Origin: Candidatus Amulumruptor caecigallinarius
GTDB taxonomy: Bacteria; Bacteroidota; Bacteroidia; Bacteroidales; Muribaculaceae
Length of the DNA: 64,000 bases
Direction of reading: 5' to 3'
Assembly (NCBI GenBank): GCA_944321825.1
Contig: CALUMU010000004.1
Span: 124,001 to 188,000 of the forward strand
The translations under genes and the position numbers were made by a program. The notes beneath the pieces are model-generated. The model saw nothing but the letters and a program-made list of their open reading frames with translations. It made no database searches and had not been told where the DNA came from. The stretch's first letter is position 1. Every line of letters starts with the position of its first letter. Positions 1-9,453 of the stretch are shown piece by piece.

Positions 1-1431
1 GCCTTTGGCGCTGTGGTGGATGCGGTCGGGGCTGAAAAGCCCGTTTTTAATCCATGTCGCTGCTGCCCCGGAGCCGCCGGATACTTCCCAGAAGTCATAT
101 ACGGGTATGCCGTTTTCGGCACCGTAAGCGACTATGGCATCGCGGATAGGACGGATGTTGGTATTCACTCCCGAAGAGCGGACTTTGGTTTTGACGGTAC
201 GGTAGCGTGTCACTCTTCTTTTTCTGCCTTTGCGCCTTTTTGATCTGACAGGGACTTTTTTTGTGACTGTTTTGGTCGTGGAGCGGTAACATTCCATCGG
301 GGTCACAAGCAATATTTCTGCAGCGGGGTTGGCATCACGGATGTCTTTGACAAGTTTGTCGACGCTGTTGCGTAGACGGGCGGTGTCAAGGCGGCCGAAA
401 GCCTCGTTGGTACCCAACGACAGGATTACAAGATTGGGGTTAAGCGGCTTGATGGATGCGCCTATGTCGCCGATGCGGTTATATGTATCGTATGTCGCAC
501 CGTTGTTTCCTATCGAATGATAGAAAACACCAGGCCTTCCTCCCGACAGACTCGCTCCGAAAAGGGTAAGGTCGCCGAGGTTTTCGTAACTTATGGTCAC
601 ACGGGTATTTGGAGAGGCGAGTTTAAGGAATGTGAAGTCGCGTGAAGGATGCTGGGTATAGGCGACTTTGTTGCCTAATTCGTCCGTGACCCCGGAGATG
701 ACCATTTTGCCTTTATGAAACAGGATTATGGAGTTGAAGGGGTTATAGTCTTCTTCCGTGCGGGTGCCGATGGTGATGTTGCTCAGGGATGTCGAAGGAG
801 TAATGGAGGTGCCGGTAAAGCCCATGGTACGTTTCCATGGAGCTTTCATCAGCTTTACTGCGGTATAAGGGAGTGAGGAGGAGAAAGTATAGTCATAAGG
901 TTGGTTGGTGCCGCTCATGCGCAGAGGGGATATGATGCCTCGTCCGGCGTTGCCGTATCGGTATTGCAGCAGTTCGCGTGTAACGCCGGTACCCATGTTG
1001 GCCTGGATGTGGCTGTCGCCTATGATGAGGATTGAGAGCGGGCGTATCTTGTGGGCATTGACTGCCTGGCGAAGGTTGGACCAGTCGGCGCCATTGAGAT
1101 TGATGGTGTTGGCTTCCTGATTGATGAATGAGGGTATGGGGATATCTATGTCGCTGTCATCGGGTGCTATGATGACTTCGTTTTCCCGTTCGGCAGAGTT
1201 GTCATCTTCGGATACCTCCTCTGTCGTGGTTTCGTGCGGTGCGGCGGCATTGCTGTCCTCCTCTTCGTCTGATTCGGAGACTTCGCTTGTTTCTTCCTGG
1301 TCGGGGTTGTCAACTGGATTTTCAGGGATGATGACTGGAGGAGCCGGATTGGTCTGGCTCGCAGCAACCGGGCTGAGGGACAACGACAGCACTGCGGCTA
1401 ATATAAGGGAGGTGCGTGATGTATTGGTCAT
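1..1431 (-). CDS. SGNH/GDSL-family hydrolase, C-terminus cut by window edge
   Basis: The frame is open from an ATG at 1431 to the left edge (477 codons visible, no stop). It starts with a signal peptide (LILAAVLSLSLSPVAAS) and an acidic, low-complexity Ser/Glu/Asp linker to about residue 90. SGNH motifs follow: block I as GDSH (residues 138-141, Ser140 nucleophile), block III as GTNE (340-343) and the Asp-x-x-His pair D469/H472. Known family members are esterases or acyl-transferases acting on surface polysaccharides. A very Lys/Arg-rich stretch (about residues 384-416) lies between block III and the catalytic His. It is the last visible gene of the run ftsY-rimO-isochorismate synthase-SGNH-SGNH and is a diverged partner of the next gene. 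Substrate is unknown; carbohydrate O-acetyl handling is an inference. Confidence 0.8.
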   Translation of the reverse strand, partial: MTNTSRTSLILAAVLSLSLSPVAASQTNPAPPVIIPENPVDNPDQEETSEVSESDEEEDSNAAAPHETTTEEVSEDDNSAERENEVIIAPDDSDIDIPIPSFINQEANTINLNGADWSNLRQAVNAHKIRPLSILIIGDSHIQANMGTGVTRELLQYRYGNAGRGIISPLRMSGTNQPYDYTFSSSLPYTAVKLMKAPWKRTMGFTGTSITPSTSLSNITIGTRTEEDYNPFNSIILFHKGKMVISGVTDELGNKVAYTQHPSRDFTFLKLASPNTRVTISYENLGDLTLFGASLSGGRPGVFYHSIGNNGATYDTYNRIGDIGASIKPLNPNLVILSLGTNEAFGRLDTARLRNSVDKLVKDIRDANPAAEILLVTPMECYRSTTKTVTKKVPVRSKRRKGRKRRVTRYRTVKTKVRSSGVNTNIRPIRDAIVAYGAENGIPVYDFWEVSGGSGAAATWIKNGLFSPDRIHHSAKG

Positions 1432-1479
1432 GTCTGTTCTGTTATGGTTGAGGAGTGATTGTCGTAAGAAAGGTTGGAG

Positions 1480-2961
1480 TTATTTCAGCTCCAGACGCAG
1501 GGCGTTGAAGAGAAGGGTGGCCAGCTCGGCACCGCCCTGATGGGTCATGTGTATGTAGTCTTTGTTGGCTTTGCCGGATTTGGCCCATGCCACTATTGCG
1601 TCGTTGCCTCCCATGGCTTCCCGGGTGTCCCAGAATAGGCAATGGGCCTTACGGGCGGCATCGCGCTGCGCGGCCACCATGTAGGGCGCGGATTTCATGG
1701 AGTGGACTTCGCTGCCACGTTTTTCGCCACGGTCGCCTATGCCCATGACGAGTATGTCGGCTGTAGGATAGCATGTGCGTACATGGTTGATTACTTCTAC
1801 CATCTTGCGGGAGTAGAGCGAGTAATCGGTCTGTGAGGATGTCATGGCGTTGATGCCAAATTCAAGAATGATGAGGTCGTAATTGATGACCTTGGCCATG
1901 GCACGGCATAGTGCGGCGTTGACCCTCAGAAGGGTCACACCGGAAAAACCTCTGGACGACATGCAGTCGACGGCGATACCGCTCGTTCCGTCGAGCCATA
2001 CGCCCAGTCCTATGAGCGATGTGTCGGAGGTCTTGAGCTGGAAGTTATCGGTCTTGCCGTCGATAGTCAGGCACTGTACGCGGTCGCTCCCCTGTATCTG
2101 GTGGTCGGTCCACTCTTCTCCGGCATGTTTGGTGGAGATTACCGTATTGTTAGGGGCTATGAACAGGAATTGCGATTTGCTCCATTGGTCGACGTGCTTA
2201 AGGGCTGTGACACCCTGATATGTGGCGAGAGCATTGCCTGTGGGGACATAATAATGTTCGGCAAGACCTAAAAATATGTTTTTGGCTTTCTTGTTCGGGT
2301 CATACGTATGCCAGCCGTCACCTCCTTGCTTAACAGAGCGGCGGAATCCGGGGAAATCGCTATGGAGGCTCATATATCCCACACCTTCACCTCCATAAGC
2401 TTCTTGCAGCTGCTCGCGGAGATTCTGTGTGAATATGTCGCCTTCGATGTAGCTGTCGCCTACCACGGCTATGCGTCCGAGACGTCCGGCCGCGATGGCT
2501 GCTTTGAGCGAACGCAATCCTCTGCCGCCTGTTGTATAATCCTCGATGGCTACGAGGTTGCCTACACGGTTGTGTTTCGGCTGCTGCACGATTGTGTCAG
2601 GATCGACGTATGGCTTGACGGTGTCTGACGGTGTCCAGCCTCCTTCGGGTTCCTGTTCCATGCCGTAGAGGTACGCTTGCTGGTTGATAGCTGCTTCCGA
2701 CTCGCTCTGCTGGCGTATGCGCAGCAGCTCGGGGTCGATGATGTCGGCTCCTTGCTGTATGAATGTCGAATCTTCGCTCAACGGCAGTATGTCGGCAAGA
2801 AGATTGAAATCCTTGATGCGGCCACCAGTCCATTTCTGGAGAGGGAGACACGACACACCGGCCACGATAAAGATGGCAATAAGTATTATCAGAGCGATTT
2901 TCCCTGTCGGATTGGGCTTCTGGCTGCCGTCCGACAGCTTTTGGTTCGGTTCTATTTCCAT
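1480..2961 (-). CDS. SGNH/GDSL-family hydrolase, membrane-anchored
   Basis: 493 aa. A short cytoplasmic N-terminus precedes one membrane segment (about residues 21-40, ALIILIAIFIVAGVSCL), so the catalytic part should face the periplasm. The SGNH block I motif VVGDSY puts the nucleophile at Ser170. The FGINAM stretch fits block III (GxN), and D468-x-x-H471 near the C-terminus completes the triad. It lies 48 bp upstream of a second SGNH gene and 24 bp downstream of the isochorismate synthase gene on the same strand, so co-transcription is likely. Tandem anchored and secreted SGNH proteins often work with MBOAT acyl-transferases in surface glycan O-acetylation. No MBOAT gene is visible here, so that role is an inference. 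Confidence 0.8.
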   Translation of the reverse strand: MEIEPNQKLSDGSQKPNPTGKIALIILIAIFIVAGVSCLPLQKWTGGRIKDFNLLADILPLSEDSTFIQQGADIIDPELLRIRQQSESEAAINQQAYLYGMEQEPEGGWTPSDTVKPYVDPDTIVQQPKHNRVGNLVAIEDYTTGGRGLRSLKAAIAAGRLGRIAVVGDSYIEGDIFTQNLREQLQEAYGGEGVGYMSLHSDFPGFRRSVKQGGDGWHTYDPNKKAKNIFLGLAEHYYVPTGNALATYQGVTALKHVDQWSKSQFLFIAPNNTVISTKHAGEEWTDHQIQGSDRVQCLTIDGKTDNFQLKTSDTSLIGLGVWLDGTSGIAVDCMSSRGFSGVTLLRVNAALCRAMAKVINYDLIILEFGINAMTSSQTDYSLYSRKMVEVINHVRTCYPTADILVMGIGDRGEKRGSEVHSMKSAPYMVAAQRDAARKAHCLFWDTREAMGGNDAIVAWAKSGKANKDYIHMTHQGGAELATLLFNALRLELK

Positions 2962-2985
2962 TTCTTATGTTCAGCGTTGCAATGC

Positions 2986-4206
2986 TTAGAGGGTTCCTGA
3001 TTGAGAATATGACGGTTCCTGAGCTTCTATGCTTATTTGATCGTAGAGTGTTATGGCTGGAGTGTTGGCTGCTTCGTTTTCGCAAGTGAGCGCGTCTAAC
3101 ATCAAGGATGCTTTCCCGGCAGTTTCCGACCACTCCGATTCGGGATTGGACGATGCTGTGATTCCTCCTCCGACATATATATTATAGCGGGATGAAGAGC
3201 GATAGTCGCCATCGTTTTCGGGAGCTATGAGCATACTGCGCAGGTTGACAAACGTGCTGAACCCAATGCCGTCGGTGTCGCGTATGTTGATAGTTCCGGC
3301 ATAGCAGAAACGCTCATGTGTCTCGAAAAAGTTGATGAGGTCTATGGCTGCATCGGTCGGATAGCCCCCGACAGCAGGTGTCGGGTCAAGGGCTTCCCTT
3401 AATTTTAAGGCCTGAGACAGAGTCCCATCGGCGGTAAACATGGAGCATATGTGCTCTACGTTTTTTAATTTGAGAGTATAGTCCTGCGTCTCTGCCGCGT
3501 CTAATCCTGCATCGTGGAGACATGAAGATATATGGCGGATTACGAACTGCTGTTCGGCCACGTTCTTATCGTCCCAAGCGTCTTCGTTGTCATCACTGGA
3601 GTGTGGACGTGTACCTGCGAGAGCCATGGTGGAGATGGTGCCACGGTCATCAGAGGCGGGTTGGGGGCGGAAGCTTACGAGCAGTTCGGGCGTAGCTCCA
3701 ATCCACAGTCCTGTTTCCTGGGTGAAAAACATATACCGCAGGGTATCGCACTGGCCTTCAAAATATGTCATGGCTACCTCTAAAGGAGTCTTGTCATGTG
3801 TCGAGCCGGATATGATTCGTGACAGCACTACCTTGCCATGCAGTGTGCGGGCCACTTTGGCCAGTTCGTGCACCTGCGCCATGTAAGTTATGGCGGAAGT
3901 CGACTGTATGGCTGGATATGTATCCGCACCTGGGTATTTCAGGCTGTCGGGGAGTGCGAGCACATCCGCAGCGTTGTAACTTGGCAGTATGATTATCGGA
4001 TAGGGATTGCTGTGGGCAAAAAATGAGATTTCAAATGCCCCTGATGCGCTTTGGTGGTCGTTGAGGAATTCCTCGTCGGTAGGGGACGATGCCAGAAATG
4101 TATATTGCTCGGAGCCTGGCATTGCATAGAGCGCGAACGGGATGTTTTGGCGCAGACATTTGTCCACGGCCTGTCTGGTAACCGCTGATATGCTGGAGGT
4201 CTTCAT
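2986..4206 (-). CDS. menF: isochorismate synthase (chorismate-binding family)
   Basis: Converts chorismate to isochorismate, the first step of menaquinone synthesis, in the cytoplasm. Family motifs are present in order: GATPELLVSF, ALAGTRP, EQQFVIRHI, VGGYPTDAAIDLI, ETHERFCYAG and, near the C-terminus, YVGGGITASSNPESEW. I chose the ATG at 4206 (MKTSSISAV), which begins just after the rimO stop; a longer frame reaching 4251 would run into rimO. About 406 aa, somewhat short at the N-terminus but with the complete chorismate-binding domain, plus a tail of about 25 residues. The usual menD neighbour is absent. The menF/entC distinction rests on the anaerobic Bacteroidales context, where menaquinone is the expected product. 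Confidence 0.88.
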   Translation of the reverse strand: MKTSSISAVTRQAVDKCLRQNIPFALYAMPGSEQYTFLASSPTDEEFLNDHQSASGAFEISFFAHSNPYPIIILPSYNAADVLALPDSLKYPGADTYPAIQSTSAITYMAQVHELAKVARTLHGKVVLSRIISGSTHDKTPLEVAMTYFEGQCDTLRYMFFTQETGLWIGATPELLVSFRPQPASDDRGTISTMALAGTRPHSSDDNEDAWDDKNVAEQQFVIRHISSCLHDAGLDAAETQDYTLKLKNVEHICSMFTADGTLSQALKLREALDPTPAVGGYPTDAAIDLINFFETHERFCYAGTINIRDTDGIGFSTFVNLRSMLIAPENDGDYRSSSRYNIYVGGGITASSNPESEWSETAGKASLMLDALTCENEAANTPAITLYDQISIEAQEPSYSQSGTL

Positions 4207-4207
4207 C

Positions 4208-5551
4208 TTATTTCTGTATGTTGGCAGTATGATTTTCGGGAGAGTTGGCAATCTGTCCTATCAGTTCAAAAGGCAATGCCTCGTCAATCGTGACATGCAC
4301 ATATTGGCCCGGACGGAGAGAAGCTCCCTCGGTACGCGGTATGAGGACTACGGGGTCGACTTCAGGGGAGTCCCATTCTGTACGTCCTATGAAATAATCC
4401 TCGTCATAGCTGTCTATGACCACTTCGAGGGTTGAGCCTTCTTTTGCTTGCTGTATTTCGAGGGATATGGATTCTTGGAGAGCCATGAGCCGGTCAAGTC
4501 GTGACTGCTTCACGTCGTCGGGGATGGAGTCTGCATAGGTTTTGGCTGCATATGTGTCATCTTCTTCGCAGTATGCGAATGCTCCCATGCGCTCAAACCG
4601 TTGTTCGCGTACAAAATCCATCAGTTCGTCAAATTCGGCATCCCCTTCGCCGGGAAAACCGACCATCAGCGTTGTGCGGATGTGCAGTCCCGGGACGCGG
4701 CGACGCATCTCGGCAAGCAACTCACGGGTCGCTTTGGCATCGATGTGCCGGCGCATGTTTTTCAGCACCGGGTTCGCGATGTGTTGCAGAGCTATGTCGA
4801 TATAATTGCATACGTTGGGATAGCGTGCCATTACATCAAGGACATCCATAGGGAAATCGGACGGATAGGCGTAATGGAGGCGTATGCGGCGCACACCGTC
4901 GAGTTGTGCCAGCCGTTCGGTCAGTTCGGCTAAAGCTTGGCGGCCATATATGTCTGTCCCGTAAGCTGAGAGGTCTTGGGCTATGACATTAAACTCGCTG
5001 ACACCACGTCCGGCGAGTATTGCGGCTTCTTCGACAATCTCCTCCATGGAACGTGATTTGTAGCGTCCGGTAATGAGCGGTATGGCGCAAAATGCGCAGA
5101 AGCGGTTGCAGCCCTCGGCTATCTTAAGGTAGGCGTGATGACTTGGAGTGGTGATGATGCGGTCATATGACGCTGCCTCTGGAGCGGCTTTTGATATGGC
5201 AGAGACTATCCCCGGCCAGTCGAATTTGCCGTACCACCCGTCTACTTCGGGCAGCTCAGGGGGCAGTTCTTGCTTATACCGCTCGGATAGGCAGCCCATG
5301 ACATAGATTCTCTGTACCATGCCACGGTCTTTGGCTCCCACCCATGTCATGATAGTGTCGATGCTCTCTTCTTTGGCATCGCCGATGAAGCCGCAGGTGT
5401 TGATGACCGCGATGTCGCTTTTGCCGTCGGGAGTGTCGTGGTCAAACCTCACTTCACATCCGGCATCTCGGAGCATCTTCATCAACCTTTCGGAGTCGAC
5501 AAGGTTTTTGGAGCACCCTAAGCTGATAATATCTACTGTGCGGTGCTTCAC
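4208..5551 (-). CDS. rimO: ribosomal protein uS12 methylthiotransferase RimO
   Basis: Radical-SAM enzyme that adds a methylthio group to an aspartate of ribosomal protein S12. The N-terminal UPF0004 domain carries cluster-binding cysteines C13, C53 and C87. The radical SAM core has GCNRFCAFC (C148, C152, C155), and a TRAM domain ends the protein. 447 aa is normal. The opening SLGCSKNLVDSE distinguishes RimO from MiaB. The start is a GTG at 5551 that overlaps the ftsY stop by one base (TAGTG), so translation is probably coupled to ftsY. Confidence 0.95.
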   Translation of the reverse strand: MKHRTVDIISLGCSKNLVDSERLMKMLRDAGCEVRFDHDTPDGKSDIAVINTCGFIGDAKEESIDTIMTWVGAKDRGMVQRIYVMGCLSERYKQELPPELPEVDGWYGKFDWPGIVSAISKAAPEAASYDRIITTPSHHAYLKIAEGCNRFCAFCAIPLITGRYKSRSMEEIVEEAAILAGRGVSEFNVIAQDLSAYGTDIYGRQALAELTERLAQLDGVRRIRLHYAYPSDFPMDVLDVMARYPNVCNYIDIALQHIANPVLKNMRRHIDAKATRELLAEMRRRVPGLHIRTTLMVGFPGEGDAEFDELMDFVREQRFERMGAFAYCEEDDTYAAKTYADSIPDDVKQSRLDRLMALQESISLEIQQAKEGSTLEVVIDSYDEDYFIGRTEWDSPEVDPVVLIPRTEGASLRPGQYVHVTIDEALPFELIGQIANSPENHTANIQK

Positions 5552-6519
5552 TATTTGCTGCCTTTACCGAAAAGTGAGCGTACAAATTCCTGTTTGTTAA
5601 AGACTTGCAAGTCGTCTATCCCTTCGCCAAGACCTATGTATTTGACAGGTATGTTAAATTGGTCGCTTATACCTATGACCACGCCGCCCTTGGCTGTACC
5701 GTCAAGTTTGGTAATGGCCAGCTCGTTGACTTGCGTTGCAGCCACAAACTGTTTGGCTTGCTCGAAAGCGTTCTGTCCCGTAGAGCCGTCAAGCACCAGA
5801 AGCACTTCGTGTGGAGCTTCGGGCACTATCTTCTGCATGACGTTACGGATTTTGGTCAGCTCGTCCATCAGGCCTTTCTTGTTGTGTAGGCGGCCGGCTG
5901 TGTCGATTATTACCACATCGACATCGTTGGCCTTTGCACTTTGGAGTGTATCGAAAGCTACAGAAGCAGGGTCGCTACCCATCTTCTGTTTGACCACGGG
6001 CACTCCGGCGCGCTGCCCCCATATGTCGAGCTGCTCTACGGCTGCCGCGCGGAATGTATCGGCGGCTCCGAGCATCACTTTGTTGCCGGCACGCTTGAAG
6101 TGCGCGGCTAACTTACCTATGGTCGTGGTTTTGCCTACGCCGTTGACTCCGACTACCATGATGACATGTGGCTTATGGCCTGACGGTACGGAAAAATCAG
6201 GAGCCGCGCTGTCGTCACCGCTGGAAGCGAGCATGTCGGAAATTTCATCACATAGCAGGTCGTTAAGCTCGGAGGCAGTCACGTATTTGTCGCGGGCCAC
6301 ACGCTTCTGTATGCGGTCTATGATTTTAAGGGTGGTGTCCGTGCCGACATCTGAAGTGATGAATGCCTCTTCAAGGTCATCGAGTACATCATCGTCGACT
6401 TTGCTTTTGCCGGCTACGGCGCGTGATATTTTTTCAAAGACGCTCCTTTTCGACTTTTCAAGTCCACGATCAAGCGTCTCCTTTTTTTCTTTTGAAAATA
6501 TATTTTTAAAAAAGCCCAT
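5551..6519 (-). CDS. ftsY: signal recognition particle receptor FtsY
   Basis: GTPase receptor that docks SRP-ribosome complexes at the inner membrane. The NG domain is complete: P-loop GVNGVGKTTTIGKLA, DTAGR, and TKLDGTAKGG near the C-terminus. I chose the ATG at 6519 (MGFFKNIFSKEKK). The open frame runs 29 codons further upstream, but that part lies over the promoter at 6567-6598. At 322 aa it is short because the acidic A domain of the E. coli protein is nearly missing, which is usual in Bacteroidetes. First gene of an apparent five-gene operon. Confidence 0.95.
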   Translation of the reverse strand: MGFFKNIFSKEKKETLDRGLEKSKRSVFEKISRAVAGKSKVDDDVLDDLEEAFITSDVGTDTTLKIIDRIQKRVARDKYVTASELNDLLCDEISDMLASSGDDSAAPDFSVPSGHKPHVIMVVGVNGVGKTTTIGKLAAHFKRAGNKVMLGAADTFRAAAVEQLDIWGQRAGVPVVKQKMGSDPASVAFDTLQSAKANDVDVVIIDTAGRLHNKKGLMDELTKIRNVMQKIVPEAPHEVLLVLDGSTGQNAFEQAKQFVAATQVNELAITKLDGTAKGGVVIGISDQFNIPVKYIGLGEGIDDLQVFNKQEFVRSLFGKGSK

Positions 6520-6566
6520 TGGGGATATGTTGAAGTTCGGAAATTTACAGTGGATAATAAGGACTG

Positions 6567-6598
6567 CAAATTTACGATTTTTTATTGAGCTTCCCCAA
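6567..6598 (-). promoter_or_regulatory. promoter of the ftsY operon
   Basis: Read on the minus strand there is a TAAATTTG box (6567-6574), matching TAnnTTTG, and a TTG about 21 bp upstream (6596-6598). It lies about 48 bp before the chosen ftsY ATG and supports that start. Confidence 0.6.
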
Positions 6599-6666
6599 TT
6601 CCGCATTATCCCATAGGATAAATTTGCTTAAAAGGGATGCAAAAAGGAGCTTAAGCTGGTGCCCGC

Positions 6667-7569
6667 TTACTTATCCGTACGTCGTTGCGAGGTGCATTGG
6701 GCAGATGATGCCGGCCGATTGAGGGTCGCGGCAGTCTTGGGCCCGTTGACTTTCTGCATCATAGGTATCGACAGCTGCTTGCGGGTATATGTATAGTGTA
6801 TGGCATCATCGTCGCATACGTTGATGCAGTTGAAGCAGTTGACACACCGCGAACCGTCCACGGTGTGCGATGTCAGGTCTATACACTCCGATTTGCACAC
6901 GTGTTCGCATTTGCGGCACTGTGTACAGCGGTCGGTATCGATGTCTATGCGCATCACCGCATGGCGGCTGACATATCCTAATGCGGTGCCTACAGGGCAA
7001 AATGAATTGCACCACATACGTCCTCGTTTCCATGACATGATGCTTATTATCGTCATCATGCACACCGAAAGGATGAATCCTGATATTGACCCTGCTATCC
7101 ACGGTGGTATCCCACGTACTGTCGGTGATAATATTGTGGAACATGCACGGTGGAATATGCTGCTCGGGTCTAAAAATGCAGCTATAAATGTTATGCCTAC
7201 AAGCAGGCTGGCAAATGTGATGATGACCACTATGTTGCGTATCATGGAGAGTGGTGGACGGTAGTGGTACCAGCCTTGAGTGACTCCCTTACCCCGCGAA
7301 CGGCACCCTAAATGCGAACATATGTCCTGCCAAGTACCTAACGGACACACGGACGAGCAATAGATGCGGCCGAAAAGCAGGGTTACAACAAGCCATATGA
7401 TGCATATTGCCAATGAAAACGACATGGCAGCCGGTAACCATTGTATCGCCTGAAATCCATAGAGGTGGGCGCATATCCACGTTGCAGGCACCGTAAACAG
7501 CAACGTCAGCGATACGAATATCACTGACGATACCATGATGCGGATTGTCTTCAGAGTGGATTTCTTCAT
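6667..7569 (-). CDS. membrane polyferredoxin, 4Fe-4S binding protein (NapH/YccM-like)
   Basis: 300 aa. Four hydrophobic segments alternate with cysteine motifs of the membrane ferredoxin type: YCSSVCPLGTWQD after the second segment and WCNSFCPVGTALG after the fourth. The C-terminal part is a 2x[4Fe-4S] ferredoxin (CTQCRKCEHVCKSECIDL and CVNCFNCINVCDDDAIHY). Family members pass electrons from the quinone pool or cytoplasmic donors across the inner membrane. The partner enzyme is not encoded nearby (ispF is upstream, ftsY downstream), so the physiological role cannot be read from context. The final 35 residues are polar and unrelated to the cluster domains. Confidence 0.82.
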   Translation of the reverse strand: MKKSTLKTIRIMVSSVIFVSLTLLFTVPATWICAHLYGFQAIQWLPAAMSFSLAICIIWLVVTLLFGRIYCSSVCPLGTWQDICSHLGCRSRGKGVTQGWYHYRPPLSMIRNIVVIITFASLLVGITFIAAFLDPSSIFHRACSTILSPTVRGIPPWIAGSISGFILSVCMMTIISIMSWKRGRMWCNSFCPVGTALGYVSRHAVMRIDIDTDRCTQCRKCEHVCKSECIDLTSHTVDGSRCVNCFNCINVCDDDAIHYTYTRKQLSIPMMQKVNGPKTAATLNRPASSAQCTSQRRTDK

Positions 7570-7602
7570 TGATGCGGATTGAGGGGAGGGCGGTGGTAGG
7601 TG

Positions 7603-8094
7603 TCAGTCCTCCCGGTATATCAGAGCAACGGCCATGGCTGCTATGCCTTCCTCGCGGCCGGTGAATCCGAGGCGTTCGGTAGTGGTGGCTTTGACCGACA
7701 CACTGTCATCCGGGATTCCGAGATCTGACGCGATGTTTGCTGACATCTGCGGTATGTACGGCAGTAGCTTGGGTTTCTGTGCCATAATGGTGACATCTAC
7801 ATTGCCCACGGCATATCCCCGGCCAGCAAGCAGGCGGACTACTTCTCTCAAAAGCTTCCGGCTGTCAGCCCCTTTGTAACGAGGGTCGGTGTCAGGAAAG
7901 TGGTAGCCTATGTCACGCAGAGCGGCGGCTCCGAGCAGGGCATCGCTGAGGGCGTGGAGGGCTACATCGGCATCGCTATGGCCGAGCAGTCCGCGCTCGT
8001 GCGGTATATTTACGCCGCAAAGCCACAGCTGGCGGTCTGTGGCGAATGCGTGTACATCAAATCCTTGTCCTATACGGATGGATGGAACTTTCAT
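7603..8094 (-). CDS. ispF: 2-C-methyl-D-erythritol 2,4-cyclodiphosphate synthase
   Basis: Cyclises 4-diphosphocytidyl-methylerythritol 2-phosphate in the MEP isoprenoid pathway. It is a trimeric cytoplasmic zinc enzyme. Signatures are clear: GQGFDVHAF (metal ligands D13 and H15), [19 protein letters not shown] (H47), [10 protein letters not shown] and [19 protein letters not shown]. 163 aa is normal length. The ATG at 8094 is the only start consistent with the conserved N-terminus. It follows porV at 38 bp on the same strand. Confidence 0.97.
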   Translation of the reverse strand: MKVPSIRIGQGFDVHAFATDRQLWLCGVNIPHERGLLGHSDADVALHALSDALLGAAALRDIGYHFPDTDPRYKGADSRKLLREVVRLLAGRGYAVGNVDVTIMAQKPKLLPYIPQMSANIASDLGIPDDSVSVKATTTERLGFTGREEGIAAMAVALIYRED

Positions 8095-8132
8095 ATGTAA
8101 TGGCAGATGCAGTTAATGTTGATAGCTGTGGG

Positions 8133-9329
8133 TTATCGTTTGCCAAGCAGACCTTTGATGCCGTCGACATCGAAGGTGAGCGAGAACCGCAGTGTCTGGT
8201 CCAATGGTGAGTTGGCGGCAGTGGCCACAGTGTAACATGCGTCAAGTTTGAATGCGCTGATAGCAAATCCGGCACCGACGTTGAAATACTGTCGGTTTCC
8301 TTTGGTGGGGTGTTCGTAGAAGTATCCGGCACGGAAGAAAAACTGGTCGTTGTAAGCATACTCCGCTCCGAGTGATAAGGTGATTTCTTTGAAAAACTCG
8401 TTTTTGCCGCTATACCCTTTGCCGAATGATTTGAATATGCCTTTGAACGATGACATGTCTTCCCACTCTTGTTCGGCTTCCTGATATGCCTGTTCGTTGG
8501 TCGAGCCATCCTCGTTGATAAAATCCTGTGCACGCGGTTTGGCCGGGACGAGCAGTTTGTTGAGGTCGAGGCCGAAAGTCAGGTTGTGATAATCGGCCAA
8601 TGGGAACGTAAATGCAGTACCGATGCGCAGGTTGGCTGGCAAGAACGCTGCTTGCTGGCCTTCGTATTTCAGCTTAGACCCGATGTTGGATATGTTCCAG
8701 CCCCACGACCACTGACATTCGTTGCGTCCGATGATAGGATAGTATGTGAAATAACCGTTGATGTCGGCGGCAAAAGCCGATGCTCCGATGGAGTTCGCAT
8801 CCTGCCCGGTATTGTCGTAACCCATGGCTGAGTAGATGTAGCGGAACACGATACCCATCGAGTATTTTGTAGACAGTTTGCGTGAATAACCTATGTCGAC
8901 AGCCATTTCATAAGGGTTGATAGTCGCCTGGTTGTTACCTACGGTCACATCGCCAAGCGAGAAGTAGCGCAGACTGGCACTGACAGCCTGCAGGTCCTGT
9001 GAGCCTATTTTCCAATAGCCGGAAACGGATGCCAGATATATGTCGTTGACAATCTTGCGGAGCCAGGGTACATAGTTGATTGTTACGGCTCCTTGGGAAT
9101 ATGCAAACGCGTATTTTGACGAGTTCCAGTATTGGGAGTTGGCATCGGGATCGGTCGCGGCTCCGAGTTCGCCCATAGATGCTCCGCGGGCATCAGGTGA
9201 AATGCGCAGTGAGGCCACGCCGGTAGTGATAGGGTTTATGTCCTGTATGTCGTCGTTTTTGTCGGCAAGGGCCGCCGGAGTTGATAGAATTGTTGCTGTC
9301 AGGGCGAGAATCGTCTTGCGAAATGCCAT
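8133..9329 (-). CDS. porV: type IX secretion system outer membrane protein PorV
   Basis: Outer-membrane beta-barrel of the FadL-like PorV/PorQ family. In the type IX secretion system PorV carries cargo from the translocon to the attachment machinery by binding its C-terminal domain. Signal peptide (residues 1-22, ending PAALA), then the typical start GVASLRISPDARGASMGELGAAT, aromatic-rich strands and an FDVDGIKGLLGKR C-terminus. 398 aa is normal. The window also contains at least three secreted proteins with Por-type tails (21676, 45219, 62200). porU, which often adjoins porV, is not in view. Confidence 0.9.
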   Translation of the reverse strand: MAFRKTILALTATILSTPAALADKNDDIQDINPITTGVASLRISPDARGASMGELGAATDPDANSQYWNSSKYAFAYSQGAVTINYVPWLRKIVNDIYLASVSGYWKIGSQDLQAVSASLRYFSLGDVTVGNNQATINPYEMAVDIGYSRKLSTKYSMGIVFRYIYSAMGYDNTGQDANSIGASAFAADINGYFTYYPIIGRNECQWSWGWNISNIGSKLKYEGQQAAFLPANLRIGTAFTFPLADYHNLTFGLDLNKLLVPAKPRAQDFINEDGSTNEQAYQEAEQEWEDMSSFKGIFKSFGKGYSGKNEFFKEITLSLGAEYAYNDQFFFRAGYFYEHPTKGNRQYFNVGAGFAISAFKLDACYTVATAANSPLDQTLRFSLTFDVDGIKGLLGKR

Positions 9330-9453
9330 GTGTGAGATATGTTGGTAATAAGTTTTGCTTTGGGTTTCGGAAATGAACCCTAATATTATTAACTCATTAT
9401 TGCGGCTTTTATTATATGGCTGTGTGGATTTATGTCGTTTTAATTATTGGAAA

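Noticed and set aside
1121-1540. 139-codon plus-strand frame
   Set aside because: Shadow of the acidic Ser/Glu linker of the SGNH gene on the other strand.
2597-3133. 178-codon minus-strand frame spanning the SGNH/isochorismate synthase junction
   Set aside because: Overlaps two well-supported genes in another frame and has no recognisable features.
5543-6616. 357-codon open frame on the plus strand
   Set aside because: Fully antisense to ftsY, whose motifs are unmistakable; the translation is low-complexity Ser/Leu-rich.
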